From NCBI GenBank assembly GCA_021732005.1, contig JAKFVT010000003.1:1-64000 (forward strand): 64,000 bases of DNA, written 5' to 3'. The notes beneath the pieces were generated by a model. It had not been told where the DNA came from, ran no database searches, and saw nothing but the letters and a program-made list of their open reading frames with translations. The position numbers and the translations under genes were made by a program. Below, one piece after another: positions 1 through 11,230 of this stretch; the stretch's first letter is position 1; each line of letters begins with the position of its first letter. This DNA comes from Mycobacterium sp. (GTDB lineage Bacteria > Actinomycetota > Actinomycetes > Mycobacteriales > Mycobacteriaceae).

Positions 1-1145
1 GAATGGCGTGACCGCGGGGCGGCGGGTTCCGGCGGCGGCTGCATCGCGGGTTCGGGCCGTGCCTCCGGCTGCGGTTCCGGCCGAGGCTCCTCGATTGGCC
101 CCGCCTCCTGCGGCGGGGTCCAGTGCCGACCGCGGGGCCCGTCGACGAGTGATCCCTGCGCCGCGGCCGAGGGCACGACGAAACCGTTGTCGGCGTTGGC
201 AACCCAGTTACTGCCCGGCGAGCCTGGCGGCAGCCAGCGCCCGTCTGCTTCCACCGGTCGCCACTCCGCGCCCTCGGGTGCCGGGCGCAGCGGCTCCGAC
301 TGAGCCGGCTCCGGCGCCAGCGCGGCGGCCGCGGCGGCGACATCGGGGTCGGGCAGCGGCGGTGGCGGCGCGAACGGTCGCTCCGGCTCGCCAGGCCGCC
401 CGGCGTTCTGCCCGCCGTTTTCCCACAGCCGCCGGTGCGAACCAACCGGCTCGGGCTCCGGCTCGGCCCGGCGACGGCGCCGCGGCGACGGCGGCGCAGA
501 CGGCTCCGGCTGCTCCGGCTGCTCCGGCGGCGACGAGACCAGCGGCTCTTCGGGAACGTCGATGATCGGGTTCTCGGCGGTACGACTGGCGGTGTACTCC
601 GGCCGGACCGGGGTGATCCGGCTGCTCTCGACACGCCCGGGCACCGGCGGCATGGTCGTCGTGTCGCGGGTCCAGTCGGCGGCCCGATCGCCCTCGAGCG
701 CCGGCTGGTCACCGAGGTCGGCGTCGAACATCATCTCCAGGTTTGCCCGCAGCGCAGCCAGTTCCGCACGCAGCGCGGCGACCTCGTCGGCCGCCTGCGC
801 ACGCAACTCGGAGGCCAGCTCCCGGCGCAGATGCGATTCGACGCTGAGTTCGTATTCGCGGCGGGCCGAGATCTCCCGGTCGAGTTGCAGGTCGTAGACC
901 AGCTTCAGGTCGCGCGCCCGGGCGGCATCGATATCGCTCTGCCTGCGATACATGACGGAGACGAAAGCCCCGATCACCGCGGCCCACAGCGACAGGATGA
1001 CCGCCAGCTTCAGCAGCTCGACGCGGGTGGTGAACACCAACGCGGAACTGGCCGCAATGGCAAGGACCAGCAACACCGTCAAGAGCAGCCAACCCGGCCT
1101 GCGGCCGCCGCGCCGATTCTTGGCGCCGCGGGACAGAACGGTCAT
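1..1145 (-). CDS. DUF6779-type membrane protein (Rv3604c-like), 3' end outside window
   Basis: The frame is open from an ATG at 1145 through the window edge, so the C-terminus is missing. The N-terminus is basic, then two hydrophobic segments (about residues 20-37 and 46-64) anchor the protein. A charged, probably coiled-coil segment rich in Arg, Glu and Ala follows (about 70-135), then a long Pro/Glu/Ala-rich low-complexity tail. This matches the mycobacterial DUF6779 proteins that follow the fol genes. Molecular function is unknown. It starts 67 bp after the DUF3180 gene in the same direction and is probably the tail of the ftsH-fol operon. The reverse-strand frames here are long only because of the GC content. 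Confidence 0.85.
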   Translation of the reverse strand, partial: MTVLSRGAKNRRGGRRPGWLLLTVLLVLAIAASSALVFTTRVELLKLAVILSLWAAVIGAFVSVMYRRQSDIDAARARDLKLVYDLQLDREISARREYELSVESHLRRELASELRAQAADEVAALRAELAALRANLEMMFDADLGDQPALEGDRAADWTRDTTTMPPVPGRVESSRITPVRPEYTASRTAENPIIDVPEEPLVSSPPEQPEQPEPSAPPSPRRRRRAEPEPEPVGSHRRLWENGGQNAGRPGEPERPFAPPPPLPDPDVAAAAAALAPEPAQSEPLRPAPEGAEWRPVEADGRWLPPGSPGSNWVANADNGFVVPSAAAQGSLVDGPRGRHWTPPQEAGPIEEPRPEPQPEARPEPAMQPPPEPAAPRSRH

Positions 1146-1212
1146 GGGCTGACTGTACCCGCGCGATGTCCGTCCGCGTGTCGTCGAGCTGCGGCGATTC
1201 GCCGTTTGAGCG

Positions 1213-1689
1213 CTACTCCCGGGCGGCGTCCGGATCGTCGGTCGGGTCACCGGGCGAGCGGCAGCAATACTCGAGCCACAGCGCCGCGACGACGAGCGCC
1301 AGCGCGCTGACCGCGGCCACCACCGCACCCGGGGTGTCCGCACCGGCCACCCGCAGCGCGGTCCGGCGGGGCAGCAGGTAGGCCAGCATCCCGACCCACC
1401 ATCCCAGCATCACCGCACCGACCCACGTCGACGCCTTGGCCACCACCACGCTGCGCGCCACGGTGAGCGGGTGCAGCCGGCCGCCGCCGACGCCGATCTG
1501 GCCGTCGCGGATCTTGGCCCGCACCGACACGGCCCAGGCACCCTCGATCGCGGCGACGGCCAGCAGCGAGAGCCCGGTGAACAGCGTGATCGGCGGAAAG
1601 TAGCGGTACAGAATGTGCACGAGCAGGTAGGCCAGGATCGCGACTCCGACGGCGGCGACGGTCAGATCGCGCTTACGTGTCGGCCCCAT
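1213..1689 (-). CDS. DUF3180 four-helix membrane protein (Rv3605c-like)
   Basis: The 158-residue protein has four predicted transmembrane segments (about residues 8-28, 35-57, 82-108 and 118-140) and almost no soluble domain, the usual DUF3180 architecture. The ATG at 1689 shares its A with the folK stop (TGATG), so translation is coupled; a longer frame from 1827 would run deep into folK and is rejected. DUF3180 genes follow folK throughout Actinobacteria. The function is unknown. A role linked to pterin metabolism is only suggested by that linkage. Confidence 0.9.
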   Translation of the reverse strand: MGPTRKRDLTVAAVGVAILAYLLVHILYRYFPPITLFTGLSLLAVAAIEGAWAVSVRAKIRDGQIGVGGGRLHPLTVARSVVVAKASTWVGAVMLGWWVGMLAYLLPRRTALRVAGADTPGAVVAAVSALALVVAALWLEYCCRSPGDPTDDPDAARE

Positions 1690-2210
1690 CAAGCGCCCAG
1701 CCGAAGCACGAGAGGGGTCAGGCGCACTCCGTCGCGGTCGACCGCGTCGAGCTCGGCCAACAGTCGGTCGACCCGCTGACTCTCGCCCGCCACCGTGAGT
1801 TCGGCATCGGGGTCCACGGCCAGCCACGGCACCATCACGAAGGCCCGCATGTGGGCCAGCGGATGCGGCAGGGTCAGGCCCTCGTCGCGGGAGAATACCT
1901 CGGTGTCGCCGTCATGACAGGTGACGAGGTCCACGTCGAGGGTGCGCGGTCCCCACTTCTGCTCGCGGACGCGGTCGTTGGCGTTCTCCAAAGCCTGTGC
2001 GCGCCGCAACCATTCGTGACCGTCGGCCTCGGGGTCGTCGGCGACCACGACCGCGTTGAGGAACGGTCCCTGCTCGACCCCACCCCAGGCATCGGTTTCG
2101 TAGACCGGTGACAGTGCGCGCACCATGTCGCCGAGCCCGTCGACCGCGGCCTGCAGCCGCGCCACCCGGTCACCGAGATTCGAGCCGATCGAGAGCACTA
2201 CGCGCGTCAC
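1689..2210 (-). CDS. folK: 2-amino-4-hydroxy-6-hydroxymethyldihydropteridine pyrophosphokinase (HPPK)
   Basis: FolK transfers pyrophosphate from ATP to 6-hydroxymethyl-dihydropterin, giving the substrate of dihydropteroate synthase in cytosolic folate synthesis. The 173-residue product has the HPPK signatures: SIGSNLGDR near the N-terminus, an ETDAWGG/GPFLNAV segment, and PRTLDVDLV, which carries the metal-binding Asp pair. Length is normal for the family. The GTG start at 2210 overlaps the folB stop by four bases, and its own stop overlaps the DUF3180 start, so it sits inside a translationally coupled series. Confidence 0.96.
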   Translation of the reverse strand: MTRVVLSIGSNLGDRVARLQAAVDGLGDMVRALSPVYETDAWGGVEQGPFLNAVVVADDPEADGHEWLRRAQALENANDRVREQKWGPRTLDVDLVTCHDGDTEVFSRDEGLTLPHPLAHMRAFVMVPWLAVDPDAELTVAGESQRVDRLLAELDAVDRDGVRLTPLVLRLGA

Positions 2211-2608
2211 AGCTCACCGCCGAGGGGAACGATCTGGCCTCGTCCGCTGCGGCGGGACCGCCGCGCGACCACCGCAACGTCGGTGAATGTCAACGGGATC
2301 GGCGCGTTCGGCTTGTGCACCACCACCTCGACGGCATGCACCCGCCGGTCGTTCATCACGTCGTCGGCGATCTCGCCGGCCACCGTCTCGATCAGATTGC
2401 GCGCCGGGCCGCCGACGATGGCGGCCGCACGCTGGGCCAGCGTGCCGTAGTCGAAGGTGTCGGCCAGGGCGTCGCTGGCGGCCGCGTCGGCCAGGTCGAT
2501 CCACACGGTGATGTCGACGATGAAGTCCTGTCCGTCGCGGCGCTCGTGATCGAAGACGCCGTGGTTACCGCGGACCGTCAGGCCCCGCAGCTCGATCCGG
2601 TCAGCCAT
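2207..2608 (-). CDS. folB: Dihydroneopterin aldolase
   Basis: FolB cleaves dihydroneopterin to 6-hydroxymethyl-dihydropterin and glycolaldehyde. The protein begins [22 protein letters not shown], close to the family N-terminus (GxxGxxxxE), and contains the [14 protein letters not shown] helix and a conserved catalytic Lys in VVHKPNAPI. With the ATG at 2608 it has 133 residues, a normal length; an upstream extension to 2695 has no homology and lies in folP. The start lies inside the end of folP (8-bp overlap) and the stop overlaps folK by four bases. Confidence 0.95.
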   Translation of the reverse strand: MADRIELRGLTVRGNHGVFDHERRDGQDFIVDITVWIDLADAAASDALADTFDYGTLAQRAAAIVGGPARNLIETVAGEIADDVMNDRRVHAVEVVVHKPNAPIPLTFTDVAVVARRSRRSGRGQIVPLGGEL

Positions 2609-3455
2609 CTGCACCTGCTTGTTCCCGCCCGCCACCCCATGCTCCAACCACTTTGAGCGCGTCCACACTGGCGCGCACGTCATGCACCCGGACACCCCAG
2701 GCGCCGTGGACTGCGGCCAGCGCCGAGATCACCGCGGTCGCGGTCTCTCGCCCGTCCGGCGGTCGGACGGTGCCGTCGGCGTCGGCGAGCAGCGAGCCGA
2801 GGAACCGCTTGCGGGACGCACCGACCAGCACTGGGATCCCGGTCGCGACGAACTCCGGCAACGCGCGCAGCAGCGCCCAGTTGTGCTGGGCGGTCTTGGC
2901 GAAACCCAGACCCGGGTCGATGATCAGCTTCTCCTGGTCTACGCCCGCGGCGACGGCAGCATCGACACCGGCGAGCAGATCGTCGCGCACCTCGGTCACC
3001 ACGTCGCCGTAGGCCGGCACATCGTGGGGATGCTCGGCCCGCACCGAGCGCCAGTGCATCAACACCCAGGGCACCTTGGCCTCGGCCACCAGCGGCGCCA
3101 TCACCGGATCGGCCTTGCCGCCGGATACGTCGTTGACGATGCTCGCGCCGTTGTCCAGGGCGGCGGCCGCGACCGCCGCGTGCATGGTGTCGATGCTCAC
3201 CGTGATCCCTTGGGCGGCAAGTTCTTTGATGACGGGTATGACGCGGGCGGATTCCACGGCGGCGTCGATACGCACCGCGCCGGGACGGGTGGACTCACCG
3301 CCGACGTCGATGATGGACGCACCTTGGGCGGCCAGGGCCAGTCCCTGTTCGACGGCGCGGGCCGGGTCGAGATAGCGTCCACCGTCGGAGAAGGAGTCGT
3401 CGGTGACGTTGACAACTCCCATCACCAGGGTTCGCGGTCCGTGTGTTTGCGTCAT
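2601..3455 (-). CDS. folP: Dihydropteroate synthase
   Basis: This is the sulfonamide target enzyme, condensing hydroxymethyl-dihydropterin pyrophosphate with p-aminobenzoate. The 284-residue TIM-barrel protein shows [16 protein letters not shown] near the N-terminus (pterin/PABA loop), GGESTRPGA, the IVNDVSGG strand and the DPGLGFAKT motif. SRKRFLG near residue 220 supplies the anion-binding Lys/Arg. This is the FolP1-type sequence. Its ATG at 3455 overlaps the folE stop (ATGA) and its stop overlaps the folB start. Confidence 0.96.
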   Translation of the reverse strand: MTQTHGPRTLVMGVVNVTDDSFSDGGRYLDPARAVEQGLALAAQGASIIDVGGESTRPGAVRIDAAVESARVIPVIKELAAQGITVSIDTMHAAVAAAALDNGASIVNDVSGGKADPVMAPLVAEAKVPWVLMHWRSVRAEHPHDVPAYGDVVTEVRDDLLAGVDAAVAAGVDQEKLIIDPGLGFAKTAQHNWALLRALPEFVATGIPVLVGASRKRFLGSLLADADGTVRPPDGRETATAVISALAAVHGAWGVRVHDVRASVDALKVVGAWGGGREQAGADG

Positions 3456-4071
3456 TTACGCAAGATGAGATCCAGCGCCTCGGATCGCGATGCGTGGTCG
3501 GTCTTGAACTGTCCGCGGACCGCCGACGTCGTCGTACTGGACCCGGGCTTGCGCACCCCACGCATCGCCATGCACAGGTGCTCGGCCTCGATCACCACGA
3601 TCACCCCGCGCGGCTTGAGCTTGCGCATCACGGCATCGGCGATCTGGGTGGTCAGCCGCTCCTGCACCTGCGGACGCTTGGCGTAGAGGTCGACAACCCG
3701 GGCCAGCTTCGACAGTCCGGTCACCCGGCCGTCCTCGCCAGGGATGTACCCGACGTGCGCGACACCGTGGAACGCCACCAGGTGGTGCTCGCAGGTGGAG
3801 TACATCGGGATGTCCTTGACCAGGACGAGTTCGTCGTGCTGCTCGTCGAAGGTGGTGTTCAGCACCGCATCCGGATCGGTGTAGAGCCCGGCGAACATTT
3901 CCTGGAAGGCCCGCGCGACGCGCGCCGGAGTGTCCTGCAGACCGTGCCGGTCGGGGTCTTCACCTACCGCCAGCAGCAGTTCACGGACGGCGGCCTCAGC
4001 CCGGGTCTGATCGAACACAGGGGTCTGAAACGTGCTCGCGTTGGGCTGCGGCATCGAAGCTCCGTTCGTCA

Positions 4072-4072
<1 letters not shown>
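3452..4072 (-). CDS. folE: GTP cyclohydrolase I
   Basis: FolE converts GTP to 7,8-dihydroneopterin triphosphate, the first step of folate synthesis. The 206-residue protein contains the zinc site: Cys and His of STCEHH (about residue 95) and the second Cys in [10 protein letters not shown]. It also carries the [11 protein letters not shown] and VIVVIEAEH segments typical of the type IA enzyme. The ATG at 4072 shares one base with the ftsH stop (TGATG), so it is coupled to ftsH. It is the first pterin gene of the operon, and its product feeds folB, folK and folP just downstream. Confidence 0.96.
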
Positions 4073-6423
<2,351 letters not shown>

Positions 6424-6597
6424 CAAACATCGGCCGTTACGGCCCGGTCCTTCCGATATGCGCAGCTGGGATAGTTCAGGCTACCGCTAGGACAACGTGG
6501 GCAAGGCGCATGAGGGTTTCCGTCAGGCTTTGGTAGCTGTTCGCTGTGCGCCGAACCGGCACTTCCGGGCTGCCCGAAGCTGTGCTTGGCTGGCACC

Positions 6598-7497
6598 GTG
6601 CTCGCTTCGACCGAACGGTTAGTCGACGTCGCCGAGGTCCGGTTGCGGGTGCTCGAAGCCGGTGACCGGGGCGCGCCCGTGGTGGTGTTGGCGCACGGCT
6701 TCCCGGAGCTGGCGTACTCGTGGCGACATCAGATTCCCGTCCTCGCCGAAGCCGGCTACCACGTGCTGGCACCCGACCAGCGCGGCTACGGCGGATCGTC
6801 GGCACCAGAGGCGGTCGAGGCCTACGACATCCACCGCCTCACCGGCGACCTGGTGGCACTGCTCGACTCGGAAGTCGGCGGAGGCGCGGCACAGGCGGTG
6901 TTCGTCGGTCACGACTGGGGCGCGATGGTGGTGTGGCACACCGCGCTGCTGCACCCGGACCGGGTCCGGGCGGTCGCCGGACTGAGCGTGCCGCCGATCC
7001 CGCGGGCGCGAAGCCGGCCCACCGAGCGGTGGCGGGAGAAGTTCGGCGAGGACTTCTATATGTTGCGATTCCAGGAGCCAGGGAAGGCCGACGCCGAGAT
7101 GGCCGCCGACGTGGCGGCCACCATGCGCGGCATGTTCGCCGACCTCTCGCCGTCGGCGCCGCCCGGGTGGATCGGCGACGACGAGTTCAACCACTACGTC
7201 GCCGAGTTCGGCAGGACGGGATTCACCGGCGCGCTGAACTGGTACCGCAACTACGACCGCAACTGGGAATCGACGACCCAGCTCGCCGACGCGCACATCA
7301 CCGTGCCCGCGCTGTTCGTCGGGGGCACCGCAGACCCGATCGGTCCGACTATGAATCCGGCCCGCGCCCGCGAGGTGGTGGCCGGGCCGTACACCGAGCG
7401 GTGGATCGACGGCGCCGGGCACTGGGTGCAGCAGGAGCGCCCCGAGGACGTGAACCGGATCCTGTTGGAATTCCTACGCGAAGTGGAGTCGTCGTGA
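6598..7497 (+). CDS. ephA: Epoxide hydrolase EphA-like, alpha/beta hydrolase
   Basis: This enzyme is expected to open epoxides by Asp-based alpha/beta-hydrolase chemistry. It shows the oxyanion HGFPE motif, the nucleophile elbow VGHDWGA (Asp at about residue 106), DQRGYGGS, and GAGHW with the catalytic His near the C-terminus. It closely matches M. tuberculosis EphA (Rv3617) as I recall it, but lacks a short insertion in the cap region. I chose the GTG at 6598, giving an N-terminus followed by STERLVDV as in EphA; a TTG at 6586 is possible. Its stop overlaps the next start (GTGA). Confidence 0.9.
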   Translation: MLASTERLVDVAEVRLRVLEAGDRGAPVVVLAHGFPELAYSWRHQIPVLAEAGYHVLAPDQRGYGGSSAPEAVEAYDIHRLTGDLVALLDSEVGGGAAQAVFVGHDWGAMVVWHTALLHPDRVRAVAGLSVPPIPRARSRPTERWREKFGEDFYMLRFQEPGKADAEMAADVAATMRGMFADLSPSAPPGWIGDDEFNHYVAEFGRTGFTGALNWYRNYDRNWESTTQLADAHITVPALFVGGTADPIGPTMNPARAREVVAGPYTERWIDGAGHWVQQERPEDVNRILLEFLREVESS

Positions 7498-8675
7498 CGC
7501 AAAAGCCGTTGAACTTCGGGGTGTTCATCACGCCGTTTCATCCGGTAGGCCAATCCCCAACCGTCGCACTGGAATACGACCTGGAGCGGACGGTCGCCCT
7601 GGATCGGCTCGGGTTCGACGAGGCGTGGTTCGGCGAACACCACTCCGGCGGATATGAATTGATCGCCTGCCCGGAGGTGTTCATTGCCGCGGCCGCCGAG
7701 CGCACCAAGCACATCCGGTTGGGGACCGGCGTGGTGTCACTGCCGTACCACCATCCGCTGATGGTGGCCGACCGCTGGGTGCTGCTCGATCACCTGACGC
7801 GGGGCCGGGTGATCTTCGGCACCGGGCCCGGCGCGCTGCCGTCGGACGCGTACATGATGGGCATCGATCCGGTGGAGCAGCGGCGGATGATGCAGGAGTC
7901 ACTCGACGCGATCCTGGCGCTGTTCCGCGCCGGGCCGGACGAGCGGGTCGACCGGCATTCGGACTGGTTCACCCTGCGCGACGCGCAGCTGCACATCCGG
8001 CCCTACACCTGGCCGTACCCGGAAATCTCCACGGCGGCAATGGTTTCCCCATCAGGTCCGCGGCTGGCCGGGCAGCTGGGCACGTCGCTGCTGTCGTTGT
8101 CGATGTCGGTGCCCGGCGGCTATGCGGCGCTGGAGGACGCCTGGGGTGTGGTCGTGGATCAGGCCACCAAGGCCGGCCGGCCCGAGCCCGATCGCTCGTC
8201 GTGGCGGGTGCTGGGGATCATGCACCTCGCCGACACCCGCGAGCAGGCGATCGAGGACTGCACGTACGGATTGCAGGATTTCGCAAACTATTTCGGCGCC
8301 GCCGGGTTCGTGCCGCTGTCCAACGACGTCGAGGCCGCAGAGCAGTCCCCGCGGCAGTTCGTCGCCGACTATGCCGCCGGGGGCAACTGCTGTATCGGCA
8401 CACCCGATGACGCCATCGCCTACATCACCGATCTGCTGGACCGCTCGGGCGGTTTCGGCACGTTCCTGATGCTCGGCCACGACTGGGCCGACCCCCAGGC
8501 CACCTATCACTCGTATGAGTTGTTCGCGCGAAAAGTCATGCCGCACTTCAAGGGACAGCTTCAGGCTCCGAGGGCGTCACACGACTGGGCGCAGCGCAAA
8601 CGCGACGATCTGTTCGGCCGCGCCGGTGAGGCGATCATGAAGGCCATCGGCGAGCACGCCGGCGAGAAGACCTAA
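7494..8675 (+). CDS. Luciferase-like flavin monooxygenase (Rv3618-like)
   Basis: The 393-residue product is a bacterial-luciferase-family TIM-barrel protein, probably using reduced FMN or F420 to oxidise an organic substrate. The N-terminus has the family FGVFITPFHPVG start, then GFDEAWFGEHHSGG, RIRLGTGV-type strand 4 (here KHIRLGTGVVSLPYHHP), and GRVIFGTGPGALPSDA. The GTG start at 7494 overlaps the ephA stop by four bases, so epoxide hydrolysis and monooxygenation are probably coupled in one catabolic or detoxification step. The substrate cannot be read from the sequence. Confidence 0.9.
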   Translation: MTQKPLNFGVFITPFHPVGQSPTVALEYDLERTVALDRLGFDEAWFGEHHSGGYELIACPEVFIAAAAERTKHIRLGTGVVSLPYHHPLMVADRWVLLDHLTRGRVIFGTGPGALPSDAYMMGIDPVEQRRMMQESLDAILALFRAGPDERVDRHSDWFTLRDAQLHIRPYTWPYPEISTAAMVSPSGPRLAGQLGTSLLSLSMSVPGGYAALEDAWGVVVDQATKAGRPEPDRSSWRVLGIMHLADTREQAIEDCTYGLQDFANYFGAAGFVPLSNDVEAAEQSPRQFVADYAAGGNCCIGTPDDAIAYITDLLDRSGGFGTFLMLGHDWADPQATYHSYELFARKVMPHFKGQLQAPRASHDWAQRKRDDLFGRAGEAIMKAIGEHAGEKT

Positions 8676-8691
8676 GCCGGCCGATGTGCAT

Positions 8692-8748
8692 CGAGATTGA
8701 ACTCACGCAGGCATTCACTCCCACTTTCTCTGCATAGCTTCAATCTCG
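8692..8748. terminator. Inverted repeat between convergent genes, probable bidirectional terminator
   Basis: Perfect 10-bp arms CGAGATTGAA (8692-8701) and TTCAATCTCG (8739-8748) flank a loop with further partial pairing. The element lies between the convergent monooxygenase and metallo-hydrolase genes. It has no T tract, as is common in mycobacteria. A terminator role is inferred. Confidence 0.5.
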
Positions 8749-8784
8749 TTGCCGAAGAACAACTAGTACGCCGACGACGCCGTC

Positions 8785-9558
8785 CTAGACCTCGGCGGGC
8801 TCACCCGGCGTGAGCCAATGCACGTTCGCCAGGCCCGACAGTGTCTGGCGTGCAACACTTTCCTGCTCGCGGAAGTGCGTCCAGCCCTCGTAATGCACCG
8901 GCATCACCACCCGTGGCCGCATCAGGCGGGTCAACTCGAGACCCTCGCGGGCGGTCATGGTGAAGCGCACCGGCCCGGTGAACCCGAACCGCACCCCGCC
9001 CAGATGCAGCAGCGCCACGTCGACCGGTATCCGCCGAGCGACCTCACGCAGACCCTCGTAGAGCACGGTGTCCCCCGACATCCACAGCGCGGCGGTGTCC
9101 TCGCCGTTGCGGTGCAGCGCGAACCCGTTGACCTTCCCGGTGATCGGGCCGCTGAACTTGGGGCCGTGCCGGCCCGGGGTGGCGGTCACCGTCAGCGACG
9201 GCCGGCCCTCGGCCTCCAGCGTCGTCGACTCCCAGTCCGCCAGGCCGCGGACATTCGGCGCGGCCAGCCGCCGCGCGGCGGGCACGGTGGTGACGACAGT
9301 GCCGGCCTCGGCGAGCAGGGCACGGCCGGAGTCGTCGAGGTTGTCGGCGTGCTGATCGTGGCTGAGCAACACCACGTCGACGGGTGCGACGACGTCGCGC
9401 GGCCGGGCCGGGCCGGCGACCTTGCGGGAGGACGTGCCCCAACCGAACGTGTACCGGCGGCCAGGTGAGTCGAAGGTCGGGTCGGTCAGGATCCGCCAGC
9501 CCTCGACCTCGATCAGCGTGGTGGGGCCGCCGAGGTGAGTGAGCGCCAGCTTGGCCAT
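8785..9558 (-). CDS. MBL-fold metal-dependent hydrolase (UlaG-like)
   Basis: The 257-residue protein has the metallo-beta-lactamase fold of the UlaG/L-ascorbate-lactonase-like branch. It carries LTHLGGPTTLIEVEGWRIL at the N-terminus, a metal motif SHDQHADNLDD (a variant of HxHxDH), GDTVLYEG with the bridging Asp, and VMPVHYEGW with a late His. The second His of the canonical motif is kept but the final His is Asn, as in UlaG-type enzymes. It stands alone between convergent and divergent neighbours. The start is 37 bp from the divergent lipoprotein gene. The substrate is unknown. Confidence 0.85.
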   Translation of the reverse strand: MAKLALTHLGGPTTLIEVEGWRILTDPTFDSPGRRYTFGWGTSSRKVAGPARPRDVVAPVDVVLLSHDQHADNLDDSGRALLAEAGTVVTTVPAARRLAAPNVRGLADWESTTLEAEGRPSLTVTATPGRHGPKFSGPITGKVNGFALHRNGEDTAALWMSGDTVLYEGLREVARRIPVDVALLHLGGVRFGFTGPVRFTMTAREGLELTRLMRPRVVMPVHYEGWTHFREQESVARQTLSGLANVHWLTPGEPAEV

Positions 9559-9594
9559 CCCAAAAACCTAGCGCGCCACGCTACGGTGTCTCCC

Positions 9595-10314
9595 ATGCCC
9601 ATGGCCGGACGTCGTGTCGTTGTTGCGCTGGCCTCGGCGGCTACGGCCGCCGCCGTCCTCACCGGCTGCGACTCGGCGCCTGCGGTGCCCGCCAATCCGC
9701 GGCAGGTCACCGTCGTCGGCTCCGGCGATGTGAAGGGCGTGCCCGACACACTGACCGCCGACGTGAGCGTCGAGGCAGCCGCAGCCGACGTCACCACGGC
9801 GATGAACCAGGCCAACGACCGCCAGAACGCGGTACTCAACGCACTCAACGCCAGCGGCGTCGACACCAAGGACATCAGCACCACCGGCGTCAGCCTGCAG
9901 CCCCAGTACGGCGACAACTCGGTGATCACCGGCTACCGGGCGAGCAACTCGATCCAGATCAAGATCCGCAAGCTGGACACCGCCTCGCAGGTGCTGGCCA
10001 ATATCGTCAGCGCCGGCGGAGACGCCACCCGGATCAACTCGGTGAGCTACTCCATCGAGGACGACGCCAAGCTGGTCGGCGACGCCAGGGCCCGAGCGTT
10101 CAACGACGCCAAGCAGCGGGCGCAGCAGTACGCCGACCTGTCCGGACTGTCGCTCGGCAAGATCATCTCGATCTCCGAGGCACCCGGCGGCACACCCCCG
10201 ACTCCCCCGGTTCCGATGCCCACACCCCGCGGCGCGATGGCCAGTTCGGTTCCGCTGGCGCCCGGCCAGCAGACCGTGAGTTTCTCGGTGACCGCGGTCT
10301 GGGAGCTCAGCTAG
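9595..10314 (+). CDS. SIMPL-domain lipoprotein
   Basis: This is a 239-residue exported protein. The signal peptide ends in a lipobox VLTGC, with Cys25 predicted to be lipidated. A SIMPL (DUF541) domain follows, with VTVVGSGDVKGVPDTL, a helix rich in Ala/Asn (TTAMNQANDRQNAVLNAL) and SLGKIISISE. SIMPL proteins form oligomeric periplasmic or cell-surface assemblies of poorly defined function. I chose the ATG at 9595; a second ATG lies at 9601. A Pro-rich linker precedes the last strand. Its 3' end overlaps the convergent VOC gene by 8 bp. Confidence 0.85.
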   Translation: MPMAGRRVVVALASAATAAAVLTGCDSAPAVPANPRQVTVVGSGDVKGVPDTLTADVSVEAAAADVTTAMNQANDRQNAVLNALNASGVDTKDISTTGVSLQPQYGDNSVITGYRASNSIQIKIRKLDTASQVLANIVSAGGDATRINSVSYSIEDDAKLVGDARARAFNDAKQRAQQYADLSGLSLGKIISISEAPGGTPPTPPVPMPTPRGAMASSVPLAPGQQTVSFSVTAVWELS

Positions 10315-10768
10315 GCGACTCCGCCTTGGCCTCGGCGAACCCGTCGAAGTCCTCCCGGGTGTACGGCCGGGCCTCGACCAGCACCATCCAGTTGCCCGAG
10401 TTGTCTCGCATCAAGGCCTCGACCCCGTAGGGCCGCTCCTCGGGTTCCTGGATGAACTCGACGCCCTTGGCCTTCAACTGTTCGTAAGTCGCCCGACAGT
10501 CGTCGACGGCCAGCCCGAGGCCGGGCAGACCACCGGCGGCCTGGGCCCGTTGGAAGGCTGCGATCAGGTCATCGGACAGCGGCTTGCTGGGCGTGGTCAG
10601 ATGCACCTGCAGCTCAGGCTGATTCGGGTGAACCACTGTGCACCAACGGAAGTCGGGGCCGAGCTGCAGATCCTCCTTGGCTTGGAAGCCGAGGACGTCG
10701 GTGTAGAAGGCGAGTGATTCGTCGATGTCTCGCACGAAGACGGATACCAGGGAGATGTTCGTGATCAT
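10307..10768 (-). CDS. VOC (glyoxalase/bleomycin-resistance fold) protein
   Basis: The 153-residue product is a two-module vicinal-oxygen-chelate protein. Module 1 begins ITNISLVSVFVRDIDESLAFYTDVLGF, the classic FYxxvLGF signature. Module 2 contains FIQEPEERPYGVEALMRDNSGNWMVLVEA with the metal-type Glu near the end. Members act as lyases, dioxygenases or binding proteins, and no specific substrate is visible. It lies 9 bp downstream of the AraC-type gene in the same direction, so the pair is probably one transcription unit in which the regulator precedes the enzyme. Confidence 0.85.
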   Translation of the reverse strand: MITNISLVSVFVRDIDESLAFYTDVLGFQAKEDLQLGPDFRWCTVVHPNQPELQVHLTTPSKPLSDDLIAAFQRAQAAGGLPGLGLAVDDCRATYEQLKAKGVEFIQEPEERPYGVEALMRDNSGNWMVLVEARPYTREDFDGFAEAKAESPS

Positions 10769-10777
10769 GGACCCACG

Positions 10778-11227
10778 CTAAGCGGGGGTTCCGTCGCCGG
10801 GCTTCTCCCCGATTGCGCTTCCCGCCGGTGGGTACCGTTCGGCGAGACCTGCCATGAACAGGTAGCAGCCCGGGATGCGCGGCGCGCCGTCGGCGTACCG
10901 GCGGCGGAATTCGGTGGGGCTCACACCGACCAGTTCGCGAAACCTCGCCGAGAACGAGCCGAGGCTGGTGAAGCCGACCGTCATACACACCTCGGTGACG
11001 GTCAGATTGGTGGCGCGCAACAGATCCTGTGCACGCTCGACCCGGCGGCGCGACAGATGCTCGGCCGGCGACATGCCGTAGGTCGCGGTGAACAACCGCT
11101 GAAAGTGGTACTTGCTGATACCCGCGACCGCGGCGAGCTGTTCGAGATCGAGCGGCTGGTCGTAATGCCGGTCGGCGTGATCACGGGCCCGGCACAGATG
11201 ACGCAGCAGATCGTCCGAGGCCCGCAT
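10778..11227 (-). CDS. AraC-family transcriptional regulator
   Basis: The 149-residue protein is almost only the AraC DNA-binding domain. Two helix-turn-helix units are visible: LEQLAAVAGISKYHFQRLF and VTEVCMTVGFTSLGSFSARF, followed by LVGVSPTEFRRRY. There is no N-terminal effector domain, but about 40 C-terminal residues rich in Gly/Pro follow. Its neighbour 9 bp downstream is a VOC protein. The stand-alone form resembles SoxS/MarA-type regulators, whose activity is set by their amount. The target is probably the local pair, which is inference only. Confidence 0.85.
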   Translation of the reverse strand: MRASDDLLRHLCRARDHADRHYDQPLDLEQLAAVAGISKYHFQRLFTATYGMSPAEHLSRRRVERAQDLLRATNLTVTEVCMTVGFTSLGSFSARFRELVGVSPTEFRRRYADGAPRIPGCYLFMAGLAERYPPAGSAIGEKPGDGTPA

Positions 11228-11230
11228 GGG

